Made by a program: the position numbers and the translations under genes. Shown here piece after piece: positions 1 through 11,141 of a DNA stretch of 64,000 nucleotides. Position 1 is the stretch's first letter, and each line of letters begins with the position of its first letter. Origin of the DNA: Myrmaecium sp. VS I D KN 1 (lineage: Eukaryota > Ascomycota > Dothideomycetes > Valsariales > Valsariaceae). The notes beneath the pieces are model-generated. The model saw nothing but the letters and a program-made list of their open reading frames with translations. It was not told the DNA's origin and searched no databases. The stretch spans positions 310,001 to 374,000 of the forward strand of contig JADQAV010000001.1 in NCBI GenBank assembly GCA_019775845.1, read 5' to 3'.

Positions 1-443
1 AAGAGTCTCCCCTATACGTCAATGCGAAGCAGTTCCATCGGATATTGAAGCGGCGAATGGCGCGCCAGAAGTTGGAAGATGCACTTCGCCTGACTTCCAA
101 AGGACGGAAGCCATACCTTCACGAGTCGCGACACAACCATGCAATGCGCCGGCCTCGAGGTCCAGGAGGTCGTTTCCTGACTGCCGATGAGGTTGCGGCA
201 ATGGAAAAGTCGCAGAACGCGAATAAGGGTGGAGAGGATGGGGGTGACAAGGAGAACGCCGAGGCGAACAAGGCTTCGCAGCCTAACTCTGCTGCGAAGA
301 GAAAAGCACCGATGTCCAGTACAAAGACGGCACAGCCAACCAAAAAGACCAAGACCACCGGTGGCGCAGTACAGCGGCCGAGCACAAGCGGTGAGGACAG
401 CGAGGAAGACGACGAGGATGAGGATGCGGAAGACGACAGCTAG
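1..443 (+). CDS. hapB: HapB / NF-YA, CCAAT-binding complex subunit (3' part)
   Basis: C-terminal 146 residues of the sequence-specific subunit of the CCAAT-binding complex; the 5' part lies off the window. Frame starts at base 3. The first ~65 residues are the CBFB/NF-YA domain: the subunit-association helix ([17 protein letters not shown]), the linker, and the DNA-binding segment with the invariant [18 protein letters not shown] block. In this family these bind the HapC/HapE histone-fold dimer and the CCAAT box in the nucleus. The tail after the domain is low-complexity: Lys/Ala-rich, with basic patches (KRKAP, KKTK) that could add nuclear import, then a run of Glu/Asp up to the stop. The domain assignment is direct sequence recognition; the roles in iron, redox and nitrogen control are family knowledge. 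Confidence 0.96.
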   Translation, partial: ESPLYVNAKQFHRILKRRMARQKLEDALRLTSKGRKPYLHESRHNHAMRRPRGPGGRFLTADEVAAMEKSQNANKGGEDGGDKENAEANKASQPNSAAKRKAPMSSTKTAQPTKKTKTTGGAVQRPSTSGEDSEEDDEDEDAEDDS

Positions 444-2082
444 ATGCACGTCGATCTTTCCGCTTTCTTGTATATTCCGCCCTATTCTTTCGTCATGAGT
501 TACGACAGCGAGTGCTATCCGACCTTCCATTTAATCTGGTCTCATCCGATGGCGAATTTTTTTCCAACATAAAAAAGGGGGTGTTACTTTTTGGAGAACT
601 GGAACGGGAGCCCAGAAAAAAAAGAAGAAAACCCCTTCAAAAAATCGCTGCTTGAGTTCTGCATGGGCTACTTGGAGTGCGAATGGGCCCCTTAATCTTA
701 TCGGGTCCTTGACGCGGTTGCTTGGTATCTTTCCCCCTTGAACTTTCTTATATCCCGGCCGATCGATGACCTTGTTTCTTTTCTTTTCTTCTCTTCGGCT
801 TTTCTCTTTTCATGGCATTTTCACTCGCTCATGCTTCCGATCACGACCTATTCTTTCCTTTTGGATTACGTTGGCCAGCCGCACGTGCTGATACGGTATG
901 GGGGGGTGGGTACTAGGGACGGGGCAAAGGGATGGGATATCGGGATGTATGCAGTGTACGTCGACACAGGGTTCTTTCCTTTTTTTTTGCTTTTTCTTAC
1001 CTTAACCATCTATCTTTTCCTTTTCCTATTCTTATCTTTCCTTTCTTACTACTTCCTCTTCACCACGACACCGGAAATGCTAGAAAATACGAATCCGTCG
1101 CCGGACCTTGCCTACCTTACCTGATTCCGATCGGACATCATCGCCTCTTTCACTTTTTTTGTTTTCGGAAGGGACCGGAGATGAGGATTTCGTTCGTCTT
1201 CTGGATGGATCGGGCGTCATGTCCTGCTGCTGCTGCTACTGCTTCTTCTCCTTCCTGTTTTATCACTACACTGCCCTGGATTCGCCACATTCTTGGAAAT
1301 TATTTGCGTTATTGGCGCCGGAGTCAAACGGAGCTGACCGGTCGGTTGTCAAAGAAGCCATCCGTCCTGGTTGGAAGAGGGACATCAGGGTGGAACTGTT
1401 CTCTTTCCTTGTGGTTCTACATTCGGATGACGGCCATCGCTGCTACTGATGCTGCTGCTGCTACACTTTGTCCACTTTTTATTTTCTTTGTTTAAACTCA
1501 CGGCCTAAAACTCACGGCCTCGGCGAAAGGGAGTGGTACGGGTCAAACTCATTCATGGCACTTTCCTTATCTTCTCTCTTCTTCTGCTGCTCTCTTGTCT
1601 TTCCTTTTCACTTTTTCTTCGCCTTGTTCTCCTTCCTGTTATACCTCTCTCACGTACGTCGGTGCGAACGTTCTGCTCTTGTTCTTATAGTTAGTCCGTC
1701 CGTCCGTCCACTAGTTCGTTAGTCAAGGAGTTTTGTAGATGAACAATCCTCTTGGTGTATTCGAAGAAATCATCTATCTCACCTGTTTCTCGCCTTGGGC
1801 TGCTTCCTGCTGAAGTCCACACCAGCTCATAGCACACCCGCAAGGTTTTACAACATTTTGCCGCCAACGATACGGGGAAATTTTGCCAAGCGGATGGGTT
1901 CGACAAGATCTTCTAGGCACACAGTCACGATGCATGCGGTCCTACGGACCATCAATAGGATTTTGTTACGAGCACGATGGGTCATGTCTTATACGCCAGA
2001 AGAATCTTTATTAATCATGAATCTCATCCTAAACAGGAGCGCACACATAGGCTACATAAGCTTAGCAACCGCCGCATGAGGA
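444..2082. other. intergenic, pyrimidine-rich, no gene seen
   Basis: Downstream of hapB and downstream of the minus-strand gene that follows, so this is shared 3' space for two convergent genes. It is T/C-rich on the plus strand (long TTTTC and CTTTT runs at 960-1060, 1140-1260 and 1570-1640). Open frames here encode Phe/Leu/Ser-rich strings without domain character. A short TGC-rich stretch lies at 1219-1242 and another at 1439-1462. No RNA gene recognised. Confidence 0.6.
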
Positions 2083-2870
2083 TCAGTTGTTAAGTTCCTC
2101 AGGGGCTTCAGCGTTCTCAACAGCCTCCTCCAGGTGACCCTGCTCCGGTTCCTGCTCAGCCCCTTCCTCCTCCCCGCTGGACTCCCCCTCCGAGGTCGGG
2201 CTAGTCACGTAAAGGACGCCGGTCGTCGGACGATAGGCGAGGCCGTGAAACTCCTCCAAGGAGCCGTTCGACAACCTGCCGGACAGCTGACGCTGGCGCT
2301 CTTCCATCCGACTCTGCTTGATCATGTCCCCAATGTAGAACCGTGGATAAAGCTCGCGTTCGTTTGCGGCGCGAGCGTTTTCGGCCGCCTTCCGCTTCCG
2401 GTGGAGACCATAAGCCACGAGGGCGACGAGGAAGCCGAGAAAGTCCACCGGGCCAACGATGGAGCCAATGATGACCCCGACGGGAACTGGATCCGCCGGC
2501 GAGTTCACAACGGAGGTTGTGGTCGATGTGGAAACCCTCGTTACCGTACGCTCCTCGGTGATCGCAATGGTGTATTGTCTGCCATCGGAGACGGAAGTAT
2601 AGAGGGTAGTGCGCTTCGAGGTGGCGATCATTGAAGAGGTCTCCTGGCTTGTGGAAACTCCATTGGTAGTCATTTCCGGGTTCGAGGGCACTTCCCGACT
2701 TCCAAGACTGGTCGAAGTCAGTGAATCGACTTACCTGGACTAGGGCAACCTGGGAGAGCGCAGGGATCGACAGAGCAACATCCGTCGAAACCATTCGCTT
2801 GACACGTGTAGAAAGCGGAACCGACAGGGCAGTCCCACTTACTCCTCCGGGTGATGTTCGAAGAAGCCAT
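2083..2870 (-). CDS. single-pass membrane protein with Cys-rich N-terminus
   Basis: Two exons, 2735..2870 and 2083..2690, give about 247 residues. Exon 1 starts MASSNITRRS and holds the fungal Cys-rich signature CPVGSAFYTCQANGFDGCC followed by SVDPC and GCP, a pattern found at the N-terminus of many Pezizomycotina plasma-membrane proteins. A Thr/Ser-rich stalk follows, then one membrane segment (PVGVIIGSIVGPVDFLGFLV...), a basic stop-transfer (HRKRK), and a ~110-residue acidic cytoplasmic tail. There is no cleavable signal peptide, so an N-out orientation driven by the TM is likely. This domain layout resembles Mid2/Wsc-like surface sensors, but I do not recognise a named family. The intron is short (44 nt) and needs an AAG acceptor to keep frame; the nearer CAG at 2711-2713 would run into a stop. 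The exact junction is therefore the weak point. Confidence 0.72.
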
Positions 2871-4170
2871 TGTTCAAAGTGGAGCCTTGCCAGTTTGAAT
2901 TGTTCTCCTCTTTGAAAAGAGGCGTTTGAATGAAACGGTCGAAGGGAGTTGTCTCCCAGAACAAACCCTCTATGAATATATAGGGAAGAGGCTGTATAAA
3001 AGGACGACCCATGAGACCGACGAGCCGCGAGCGCAGGTTGTCACAGACCGCGACAACCTCCCCCAATGTCACGGCATTGATGACAATGGTGGAGTCTCGT
3101 TTACATCGAGCTGGCGGGAATGTGAAGCGCCTGGCGAGAACAACAGCTACGTGAAAGTAGCATGGCTAGATCAGCGGGTATGCAGCGGCTGGCGAGGCAA
3201 CGGCTTTTGCAAGCTGTGAAAGTAGGATATATAACCCATCACGGGCAGGCCGGTGATGAGAAAAGGTAACAGCGTCGGCCGTCACATTGCAGGCCATTGT
3301 ACAGGAACATGTGGACATCGAAAGCAGCAGGGTACAGCCTTTATACCATGAAGTCAGAATGGTAACAGCTGGGTTAAATGTAGGTGGTGCGTCTGAAAAC
3401 CCTTACCATTGAAAAGTCAAACCCTCAGCAAACCAAGAACCGAGGTGCTTCACATATACAAAGCCGGTCGAACCCCAAACCACAGCCCATGACTGACGTG
3501 GCCGGCTTCCCAGAACCGTGGGCCCTAGGAGGGAAGTCGCCATAGTTTGTGATCGATCCGAAGAGCGAAGCGAATGCATGGGAAAGCCGAGGCTGTAAAG
3601 GTAGAAAGCGCCATGGTATACCGGGCCAAAAAACTCCAGAAGAGTACGACGCCTGGAGAGCGTGTACCATAGATTGACGGCGTTACAATGTCAATCCGGA
3701 AACGAGACAGAATGGAAATCGGCCATGGAGGTGATCAGTCGAAAGCAACTGTCCACAGCCTTGCTCTCCGGCATGTCGTCAACACAAGCATGCAGCCACA
3801 AGGCTGGGGCGATGCCGCGCTTCGGCTAGCGTTAGGGTCAGCATGTATATTGATTGATGTATGGCAGCAACAACAATATAATCAAGCAAGACAAACCACT
3901 CCAAACCTCGCCAATGAGGCCTCAGTCAGGAGCACTTTTGCGTATGTATGTACGCGTTTCATGCCGCTGGACAGTAGGCCCGTTGATCTAGAAAACCAAT
4001 GCCGACGGCGCTGCGTGCCCAAAGCGGGACCCCTGTTTCAGACCAGACGGGCGATGATCGGCTGGTGGGCATTGATAGTACTGAAGTCTTTATCCTCAGA
4101 GCATGTCAAGTTCCTTTTCTAGCATTGCTTTTCCTTTGGAATTGAGTTCTGGTTGATTCCTTCCTCGCAA
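2871..4170. other. divergent promoter region, no gene seen
   Basis: Lies between the 5' ends of the minus-strand Cys-rich membrane protein and the plus-strand GT31 gene, so it holds both promoters. Frames up to 144 codons exist but show no family resemblance, no consistent codon bias and no splice structure. No TATA-type element stands out near either start. Confidence 0.5.
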
Positions 4171-5579
4171 ATGTCTCCTTCAAAGTCGTCCTCTCGTCTG
4201 ATCTCGTTCTTCATCGCCGTCACTCTTTTCTTTCTACTCAGGCGGGCGTGGAAACCCTCCACCAACCCACAATCCTTGCTTTCGAATGATGGAGACGATG
4301 TATACTGTCCGCGCTCCGACGTGGCCGACGACATCTTGGTCGTGCTGCGGACGGGCGCGACGGAATCCCGGGAGAAGCTTCCCACTCATTTTCGCACGAC
4401 CCTTCGTTGCGTTCCAAATTTCGTGCTGTATTCGGACTTCGAGGAGGAGATCGAGGGACATCACGTGTACGACGTGTTAGAGGACGTCAATGAAGACATC
4501 AAGGCCAGTCATCCCGATTTTCTGGTTTACAACCACCTTAAAAAGCATGGGAGAGTGGGCCTGAATTCCGCGAAGTGGCACGTGTCCCCCGGCGGCGCAT
4601 CTGGAGGGCTAGGGAATATCGAAAATCCGGCGTGGAAGCTGGACAAGTGGAAATTCCTTCCGATGGTCGAGAAGGCCCTGAAGCACAGCCCGGACTCGAA
4701 GTGGTTCGTCTTTATCGAAGGCGATTCGTACCTCGTGTGGCCGAACCTGTTGCAATATCTCTCCCGCTTTGATTCCAGCCAGCCATACTACATCGGCAAG
4801 CATATGTACATAGGCGATGTTCTGTTTGCGTACGGCGGAGCCGGGTTTGCCATCTCCAACCCAGCGATGCGTGCACTGGTGAACAACCGTGAAGCGCGTA
4901 TAGAGGAGTACGATGCGTACACCAGCGCTCACTGGGCCGGCGATTGCGTGCTTGGGAAAGCACTGAAAGATGCTGGCGTAGATATGTTCTGGGCATATCC
5001 TCACTTTCACGGCGAGCAGCCAGCCGCGCTGGACCCCACGGAGTTGAAGATCGACAGGCCTGTCTGGTGTTATCCGGCGATCACGTACCACCACGTATCT
5101 CCAGAGCAGGCAGATAAGTTCTGGCATTGGGAGCAGCGTTGGTTTTCAAAGGTAAACTGGGCGGAATGCAGAGCTTTCGAGTCTCTGAGACACTGACAGG
5201 TCGACAGGACATATCATCCCTGAACCACTCCGATGTGTTCAGAAGCTACATCTACCCGCAGCTGACCGCGCAGTTAGACCACTGGGACAACTGGTCAGAT
5301 AGCTTCGTGTACACGGACGAGTCCAGCCCATCGTGGACCGAGGATGAAAAACAAGCGCACAAGTCCGTCCAGCTGTGCAAAGCTCTTTGCGAAAGCAGGA
5401 GCGACTGCTTGCAGTACTTCTTCGCAGACGGGGAGTGCGGACTTTCCAACATCCTGAAGCTGGGCCATCGGACCGCCAGCGGAACCCCAATGAGCTCGGG
5501 ATGGATGAAGCAGAGGATCTCGAGGTTATATGCCAGCCTGGACCAGACTTGTGGATCCGCTAGCTGGATCGTACCTTAG
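4171..5579 (+). CDS. family 31-type glycosyltransferase with C-terminal PAN-like module
   Basis: Exons 4171..5151 and 5208..5579 (56-nt intron; branch CTGAC, acceptor ACAG) encode 450 residues. The start is the ATG at 4171; the reading frame opens further up only by a non-ATG codon. Residues ~8-24 (RLISFFIAVTLFFLL) are a type II signal anchor, so the enzyme should sit in the Golgi lumen. The body is the fungal Fringe/GT31-like fold: the metal-binding E-G-D at 183-185 (FIEGDSYLVW), the GGAGFAIS loop, and WAGDCVLGKAL, HFHGEQP and ITYHHV motifs. Residues ~350-450 form a Cys-rich PAN/apple-like tail with C384, C388, C394, C404 and C442. The next gene, 945 bp downstream, repeats this tail as a stand-alone secreted protein. 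Donor and acceptor sugars are unknown. Confidence 0.87.
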
Positions 5580-6524
5580 GACCTGATTCTAGACACAGTT
5601 TGCAGCAGTTCTCGAGGATACTACCACCCCCGAGAGGACTTCCTGGGCGGGGTGGTGGATATTGTTCCACCCTCTGGTGAGGCAGCATGGGGTGAAGCGC
5701 TCTGCTACGCTGCTCAGCCGAGTCCAACGGGCCGCCATTGATGTTGGATGCAGACGGGCTTGTGATCGATCGACCGCGAGAGAGAAAGGGAGAGAGAGCA
5801 GTCGGCGGCAACGAAAGCCCCGCGGGAGCGAGGAGATGTTAGGAGGAGCATGAGTCCCCACTACAGCGCTTCGAGGTTGCCGTCCCCAGGTATCGGACCG
5901 TCGCACAACACGCCGTCTGGAGACCGTGGAAGTGCAACATTGAAGAAGAGAGGCAGAAGAGGGAGAGAGTGGTGGCGGGTGCGGATGCGGCGCAGTTCGA
6001 ACCGACGCGACGGGAAGAGCCGCTGCCGCTCACTCCCTACTGGGCGGCTAGAGGTCAGGCAGTTTTAAGCTAAAACGCCCACCCAGCAAGCTTAAAAATA
6101 GCGTGCGAAACCACCAAGCAAACAACCCGGGGGAGTGGAATCGCCAACCGATGTCCATCTCCACTCGTTTCATGCCTCTTTCTTCGTCCGATAGCCGCCC
6201 ATCCTCCTCATGTCCATGCCTGTGCTCCATGGACGGATGGGAGGATGGATGGATATATAGATTCTCTACCACGGCCGATGTCCTTGGACTTGGAACATCA
6301 GCAGCTTGGAATATAATAATAAGACCACCGTCCACAGTTCTTCTCTTCTCTGCAATTCCTTCTTCATCGGACTCTCGTTCAACAGCCCACGCACACCTTT
6401 GTTTCTTCGGCCATCGAGGAGAATAAGAGGGAAGAAAAGTCACCGAGTCCAAATCCATACCTTCGTTCAAGAACAGCGAGATTCTCTTCCCAAGACACCT
6501 TTCAGAACCATCAGGATCGACACA
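5580..6524. other. intergenic between GT31 and secreted PAN protein
   Basis: Contains the GT31 3' region and the promoter of the plus-strand secreted protein at 6525. A TATATAG element lies at 6254-6260, about 265 bp before that start, and the last 200 bp are C/T-rich as in typical fungal leaders. No gene or RNA recognised. Confidence 0.5.
6254..6260 (+). promoter_or_regulatory. TATA-like element upstream of secreted PAN protein
   Basis: TATATAG in a locally A/T-rich spot (GGATGGATATATAGATTC) within GC-richer DNA, 265 bp upstream of the ATG at 6525. Placement fits a leader of about 200 nt or more. Assignment is inference from motif and position only. Confidence 0.35.
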
Positions 6525-7151
6525 ATGGCGCCGCTCTCCTTCTCCCTCACCAGCCTGTTCACACTCCTCATCTGCACCTCCTCGATCGCCTTCTCCGCAC
6601 CGACACCACAGTACCCCTACCAACCGCCTAATACCAACGAGCACATCCAGCGGCCCACACACTCCAGCGCTACCACCGCCACCTCATGTCCGCCATCCAC
6701 GCTCTCCCTCGCCGGCCTCGACCTTGACGCCGCCTCCCTCACCTCGCTCGCCTCCATCCTCGGCCGCTCCTCTTCCCGCGGCGCCTGGGACAACCTCTCG
6801 ACCGACCATCAGTACACCTCCCTCGGCCTGGAAGGGCTCGCCGCCTCCCGCAATCACGCGCTCATGCAAGTCGAGCGGGACGCCTTCCGCAGCCACGCCC
6901 ACTGCCGGGCGCTCTGCCTGCGCCGCCGGGACTGCGTCCAGTTCGCGTATCAGTCGGGCCGATGCCGCGTCAGCGATATAGTGAGGCTCGGGCGGCCTGC
7001 AGCCGGGGGCGCCGCTACTGCTGATGCTGCTGCTTCATCGGGCTCGGGCAACGTCTGGAGCGGATGGTTGGTGGGGAGGGTGAGGGATCGGGTGGAGCGT
7101 GCGGATGCTGTATGCGGGAGCCGGTATGCCGACTGGTTCCCCGAAGCTTGA
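6525..7151 (+). CDS. secreted protein with a lone PAN-like module, paralogous to the GT31 tail
   Basis: Intronless, 208 residues. The ATG at 6525 (CACAATGGCG) is preferred over in-frame upstream ATGs because it opens a clear signal peptide: MAPLSFSLTS then LFTLLICTSSIAFSAPT, with likely cleavage near residue 25. A Pro/Thr/Ser-rich linker runs to ~85. Residues 88-208 match the C-terminal module of the neighbouring glycosyltransferase: both have DN.S, then C..LC..R.DC.Q.....G.C..S.I..LG, then SGW and C.S..W. The four core cysteines here (127, 131, 137, 147) have exactly the spacing of C384/388/394/404 in GT31; C197 matches C442. PAN/apple modules bind protein or carbohydrate in known families. 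The function here is unknown; a secreted partner or decoy lacking the catalytic domain is one possibility. Confidence 0.82.
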   Translation: MAPLSFSLTSLFTLLICTSSIAFSAPTPQYPYQPPNTNEHIQRPTHSSATTATSCPPSTLSLAGLDLDAASLTSLASILGRSSSRGAWDNLSTDHQYTSLGLEGLAASRNHALMQVERDAFRSHAHCRALCLRRRDCVQFAYQSGRCRVSDIVRLGRPAAGGAATADAAASSGSGNVWSGWLVGRVRDRVERADAVCGSRYADWFPEA

Positions 7152-7652
7152 AAATTGTAAAGGGAGGCCAATTGGGCCTACCGTGTGGCAGCGACAGCCC
7201 GAGCGCCATGAGGCGGCTTGGACGATGTAAGACGTTTGGCACGCAACGCCGACCGTGGCGGGTCGAGCCCCAAGCCGATTCTGGGGTATCGTCCTCTCAA
7301 GCGCGGCGGCTCGGAGCACGAGATGTTCTAGCTCATTAGAGGGAAGTCGACGTGGTCTTAGGATGAGCCGAAGCACCTGGAAGGCAGCATGGCTTTCGAG
7401 CCGTTCGCGAGGCTGTCTGCGACCCTTATCCGGAAGCGTCTCCACCGACTTCGAGCCACGATCAGCTGGGGAAGGCATGTTCATTAGCGCTGTGTATTAC
7501 CACCCTCACCAACTCGCCCTTCGCACAACCAGCGATATAGATGTAATCCTGTAAGATCATTGTAAGAATACCCAATTCATCATTTCAAGGAACGCTATGA
7601 ACTTTCTACTGGGGTATCAAGGAATTGTGCGGAGGCCCGTGTAGAGAGAGGA
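7152..7652. other. convergent 3' region, no gene seen
   Basis: Space between the stop of the secreted PAN gene (+) and the stop of the phospholipase C gene (-). Holds both 3' untranslated regions. Frames on both strands are short and without recognisable domains. Confidence 0.5.
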
Positions 7653-9939
7653 TCAGATCGTAGCAAGCTTCCTCAATTTCTCACCGACCTCATTGACCCC
7701 GCTCTGGGAGGTTGAGCCATATCTCTTAGAGATCCTCACGAGTATGATACCCTTGCTTGCCACTCCGTTGGCATCGAAGAGATGAATGACCCGCAAGCCA
7801 GGCTGGAACCGATCCAACCGAATGCAAGACCACGAGGCCAGGTCGTCTCTGAGACGATCATCGTCCATGACTTTAAACCTACAGAAGTGATTAGTACTCA
7901 TCCAATACGCTTGAATTATCTCCAAACTGAGGTTACCTGATGAAGCAGAGCTCCTCACAGATCCCCCTGACGTTAGAGAACTGGACGATCTCAGCTCCAA
8001 AATCAGCATCGGTGCCCCTTGCTGTCTTTGTCCTGGCTTTGTACTCCGTGTCCTTGGGCCTTGGTGAGACCTGGATGCTGTCTGAACTCTGTCGGTCCCA
8101 GATCGTCTCCACGTGCAGCTCCACCTTGACGTACGGCCGGAAGGTTGCCGGGTCATCCTCTCCGGGAGGCATCGGGATGTCCTGACCAGCAAGGAATTCC
8201 ACGTTGAGTTCTGCAAGGTCTACATACCTTGGCTCGTGACGCTGATGATCCGGAGCTGCTGAGCCAAGATAACCTTGGGGCTTGAGTATCCATCCATCTG
8301 ACCCGCTGAACATTGCTTCGTTTAGCATCGTGCCGGAATCCCACCTCTGCCAATTGAGCGCAACTATCTGGACACCTTTGCGCCAGAAGAAGGAAGGATC
8401 GAGGTTACTTGAGCTCACTCGTAATCCTTTAGGATAGGCGCGCATGAGGAAATCCTAATTTTGGCCGTGTAAGCAGTAGCCTTCACAAAATTAGGCACAG
8501 CAACACGGGCGGCATCATACCTTGTTATGCTTGAACAAGTCCGTCGGTCTCTGCGAATGGACCTCTATTAGTCGGGTCTCGGAGAGGGAGAAAATATGAG
8601 TAGGGATCTTTGCTTCTGGCTGATCCAGATTCTTGAAGTGGTAACTTCTGGTGTAAACCCCTAACCTGCTCAGGGCATCGTGAATCTTGCGCTTTGGCTC
8701 TGGCTTTCGGCGTGTTTCTCCACCGTCCTCGCTTTCCGAGGATGAGGATGAGGATGAGGATGAGGTGCTCATAGTTTCTGACTCGATTGACGCTTTTGTC
8801 AGTTGCCTAGGTTGGGGATCTGCAGCTGGCGGCTTCGGCGACGTGTATTTCACTTTGATAAGGATCTTCCCGATGAGGTCCTTTAGCAGTGGTAGGGGAA
8901 GGTCATCCGTAGGATTTTGAGGTAGATCCAATAGCATCCCGCCCCAGCACTCCTCCATGATATCAACCATGACCTCTTGCTGCTCGAGCGAAGTGTGGAC
9001 TTCCAGCGAGACGATGACAGGAAGCTGTGAAGTGACGAACGCGTAGTCTCGGATGGTCTCGCAAACAGCCCGGAAGGGTACCTCCTTTGTAGCAGTGTAG
9101 CCTGGAAGCCCCAGACATTAGCACTGTTGTTCTCGTTCTGACCTCATTATACAATGACGCTCACCATGCAGTACTCTGGGCTCCGCTCTACTTTCTCTGC
9201 TCGCAGTCCGCCGAGGGCTTATTGGCCTGCCCTCCTCACTTGATGGGGAGGTGGCTTCGGGGCTTGTACTTTCACCGCTCTTCACCTTCCTCAGTTTCTC
9301 TCTCAGCAAGCTCTTCAACCCTTTCATCTTCCCCGTTGTCGGCACATCAGCACCATCTTCGGCGTCTGAGCTATCCGGCGTTACGCCATCCCACACGTCA
9401 ATTTCCACGCACCTGCAGCCTCTCAGCAGGACATTCTTGTACCCGTTTGCGCTGCTGTCACTGCTGAGCTGATTTCCGGTCAGGTAGGTATTGTGGCTAC
9501 TGGATATAAAATAATGGGAGATGGGATAGGAGAGATCCAGGTTCGGCAGCGGTGCCTGCGCATTCCCGAAAGGTTCTAGACGCAAGGCTCGCCGAAAGTT
9601 CTGCACAGTGTACTCTCTGGAGGATAACCTTGCGGATGCAATGAGTTGAGGATCGACGCCTTGCTCTCTTTCCAACCATTCCGCGAATCCTTCCTTTTTC
9701 GTAAGGTCATAGCGCTGTTGTAACTGATTATACAGGACATCAACATGTGTTGCCATGACCGGCTTAAACGCGTCAACAGCGACGATCAGAGATCCAGCCG
9801 TGCTTGCAGGAGTTCCGCCGCCGGCCTGGAGCTTGGGGTCTACATTCTGCTGAGCTGGTGGCAGCTTTGGCTGAATACTATCCGGATCAGGAATGCTATC
9901 AAAATCCGCGTGCGATGTCGTCGGGGGCGCTGCCATCAT
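7653..9939 (-). CDS. phosphoinositide-specific phospholipase C (delta-like)
   Basis: Four exons, 9165..9939, 8521..9101, 7937..8454 and 7653..7878, give 699 residues with every phase closing. It cleaves PIP2 to IP3 and diacylglycerol at the plasma membrane in a Ca2+-dependent way. Residues ~55-125 are a degenerate EF-hand-like region. The X half-barrel (from ~139) has [18 protein letters not shown] with catalytic H149, E179 and D181 in [11 protein letters not shown], and the second catalytic His (H258) in VLHGYT, which is split by intron 1. A poly-Ser/acidic linker from a GAT/GAG repeat precedes the Y half ([15 protein letters not shown], then [16 protein letters not shown] and GWILKP). A C2 domain follows ([12 protein letters not shown]...PYVKVELH). 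No PH domain is seen. The stretch between E179/D181 and H258 is about 60 residues longer than in classical PLCs. Confidence 0.95.
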
Positions 9940-11141
9940 TCCTAGCCGATTTACGAATAGAAATGATCGAAAGGCAGTGTAGCAGGAATGATAGTAGGGA
10001 TTTCTGGTACTGTAGGAGCGTGGAGAGCGGTGGGAAGATCCAATCTGAGAGCACCGGGGAGAGGGAGGTTGCGTTCTGGTTTGTGTGGAAAATCAAAATA
10101 AGTGTGAGGAAAGAGCTTATTAGAATGCTGTCGACGGGCTAGGAAGTTTGCTCGTGCGCGGGACGCAATGGTATTTATAGCCTGACAATGAGGAGCCTAT
10201 AAAAGGCCTAACGGTCAGTGGTGGTCCCAGCAGTACAGTCAGCTACTACCTAATAGCTGAGAGGCTTGAGGCTGTGACCGGGGCTGATTTGTCGCTATGC
10301 CCACTGATCGTCGTTTATAGGACAGGCAGACAAGCAGGCAAGCAAACGAGCTATCGTAAAGAGTGACTTCTTGGTCGGATGGCCGGGATGAGGGAAGCGT
10401 ACTATGGAAATGGGGCAGGATGCAGGAGGCTCTGCTACTTGGGGGCTGCGTCGTCGAAGTCAACGTGGTCGACGCACAGAAGAGGTGCGGACGTGCATCG
10501 GGCCTGAAACCGGGAAAGACCCCCAACGGCCCCGCCGCCGTTGAGGAGAGGGGCACTGCACCGGCCTGATGCACGGACGAACGGTCGAGCCGGTGAGGTG
10601 GACGGGATTTCCGTACGATACTGCGTACTGTAGTAGAGTACTAAGGTAGTAGTAGTTACTATAAGGTAGGCCGACCGATACTACGTGAGTTCTCCTCCAC
10701 AGGGTCGTCCTAGATTACGGAGTGTAAACGCGAGCCCACAAGGCTGAGCTAAGCGTTAAAGCAGGCAAATCGACCTAACAGGTGTTAGGCTTGAAGTGAC
10801 CCTGTCTTATTTATATTTACCCTTGATTCGCATCTCCTCTGTACCGTGATAGCTATTCAAGGTAAGTTAAGTAGGAGTATTTAAGTTAGTCTGACGGTGA
10901 TCCGTTTTACCAGAGATTGAGAGTCGCTTATCCTGCCCTTAAGTGAGGATTATCTAATAAGGTGCGACTTCCTTCAAGGTTCTGGACATTTCTGCAGCCG
11001 GCAAGGAGGGACGACGTCATCCTCATGGCCTCAGGCGACGTCACCACTCACCATCCTCGTATTACATGAACGGACGTTCAGAACGCACGCCTGCATCTGC
11101 AGAAACCGCCTTGGGTCGCCATCCCCACTACCGCCATCATC
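9940..11141. other. divergent promoter region (PLC and cupin)
   Basis: Lies between the start of the minus-strand PLC gene and the plus-strand cupin. Contains A/T-containing promoter motifs near 10171-10206, a tract rich in GTA/TAC trinucleotides at 10614-10690, and otherwise no coding structure. Frames up to 112 codons look incidental. Confidence 0.5.
10171..10180 (-). promoter_or_regulatory. TATA-like element for the phospholipase C gene
   Basis: Reads CTATAAATAC on the minus strand, 232 bp upstream of the PLC ATG at 9939. A second TATAAAAG-type motif lies on the plus strand at 10198-10205. Inference from motif and distance. Confidence 0.35.

Noticed and set aside
738-1495. Overlapping hydrophobic frames downstream of hapB
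   Set aside because: T-rich DNA automatically encodes Phe/Leu; no start context, signal peptide logic or conserved motif.
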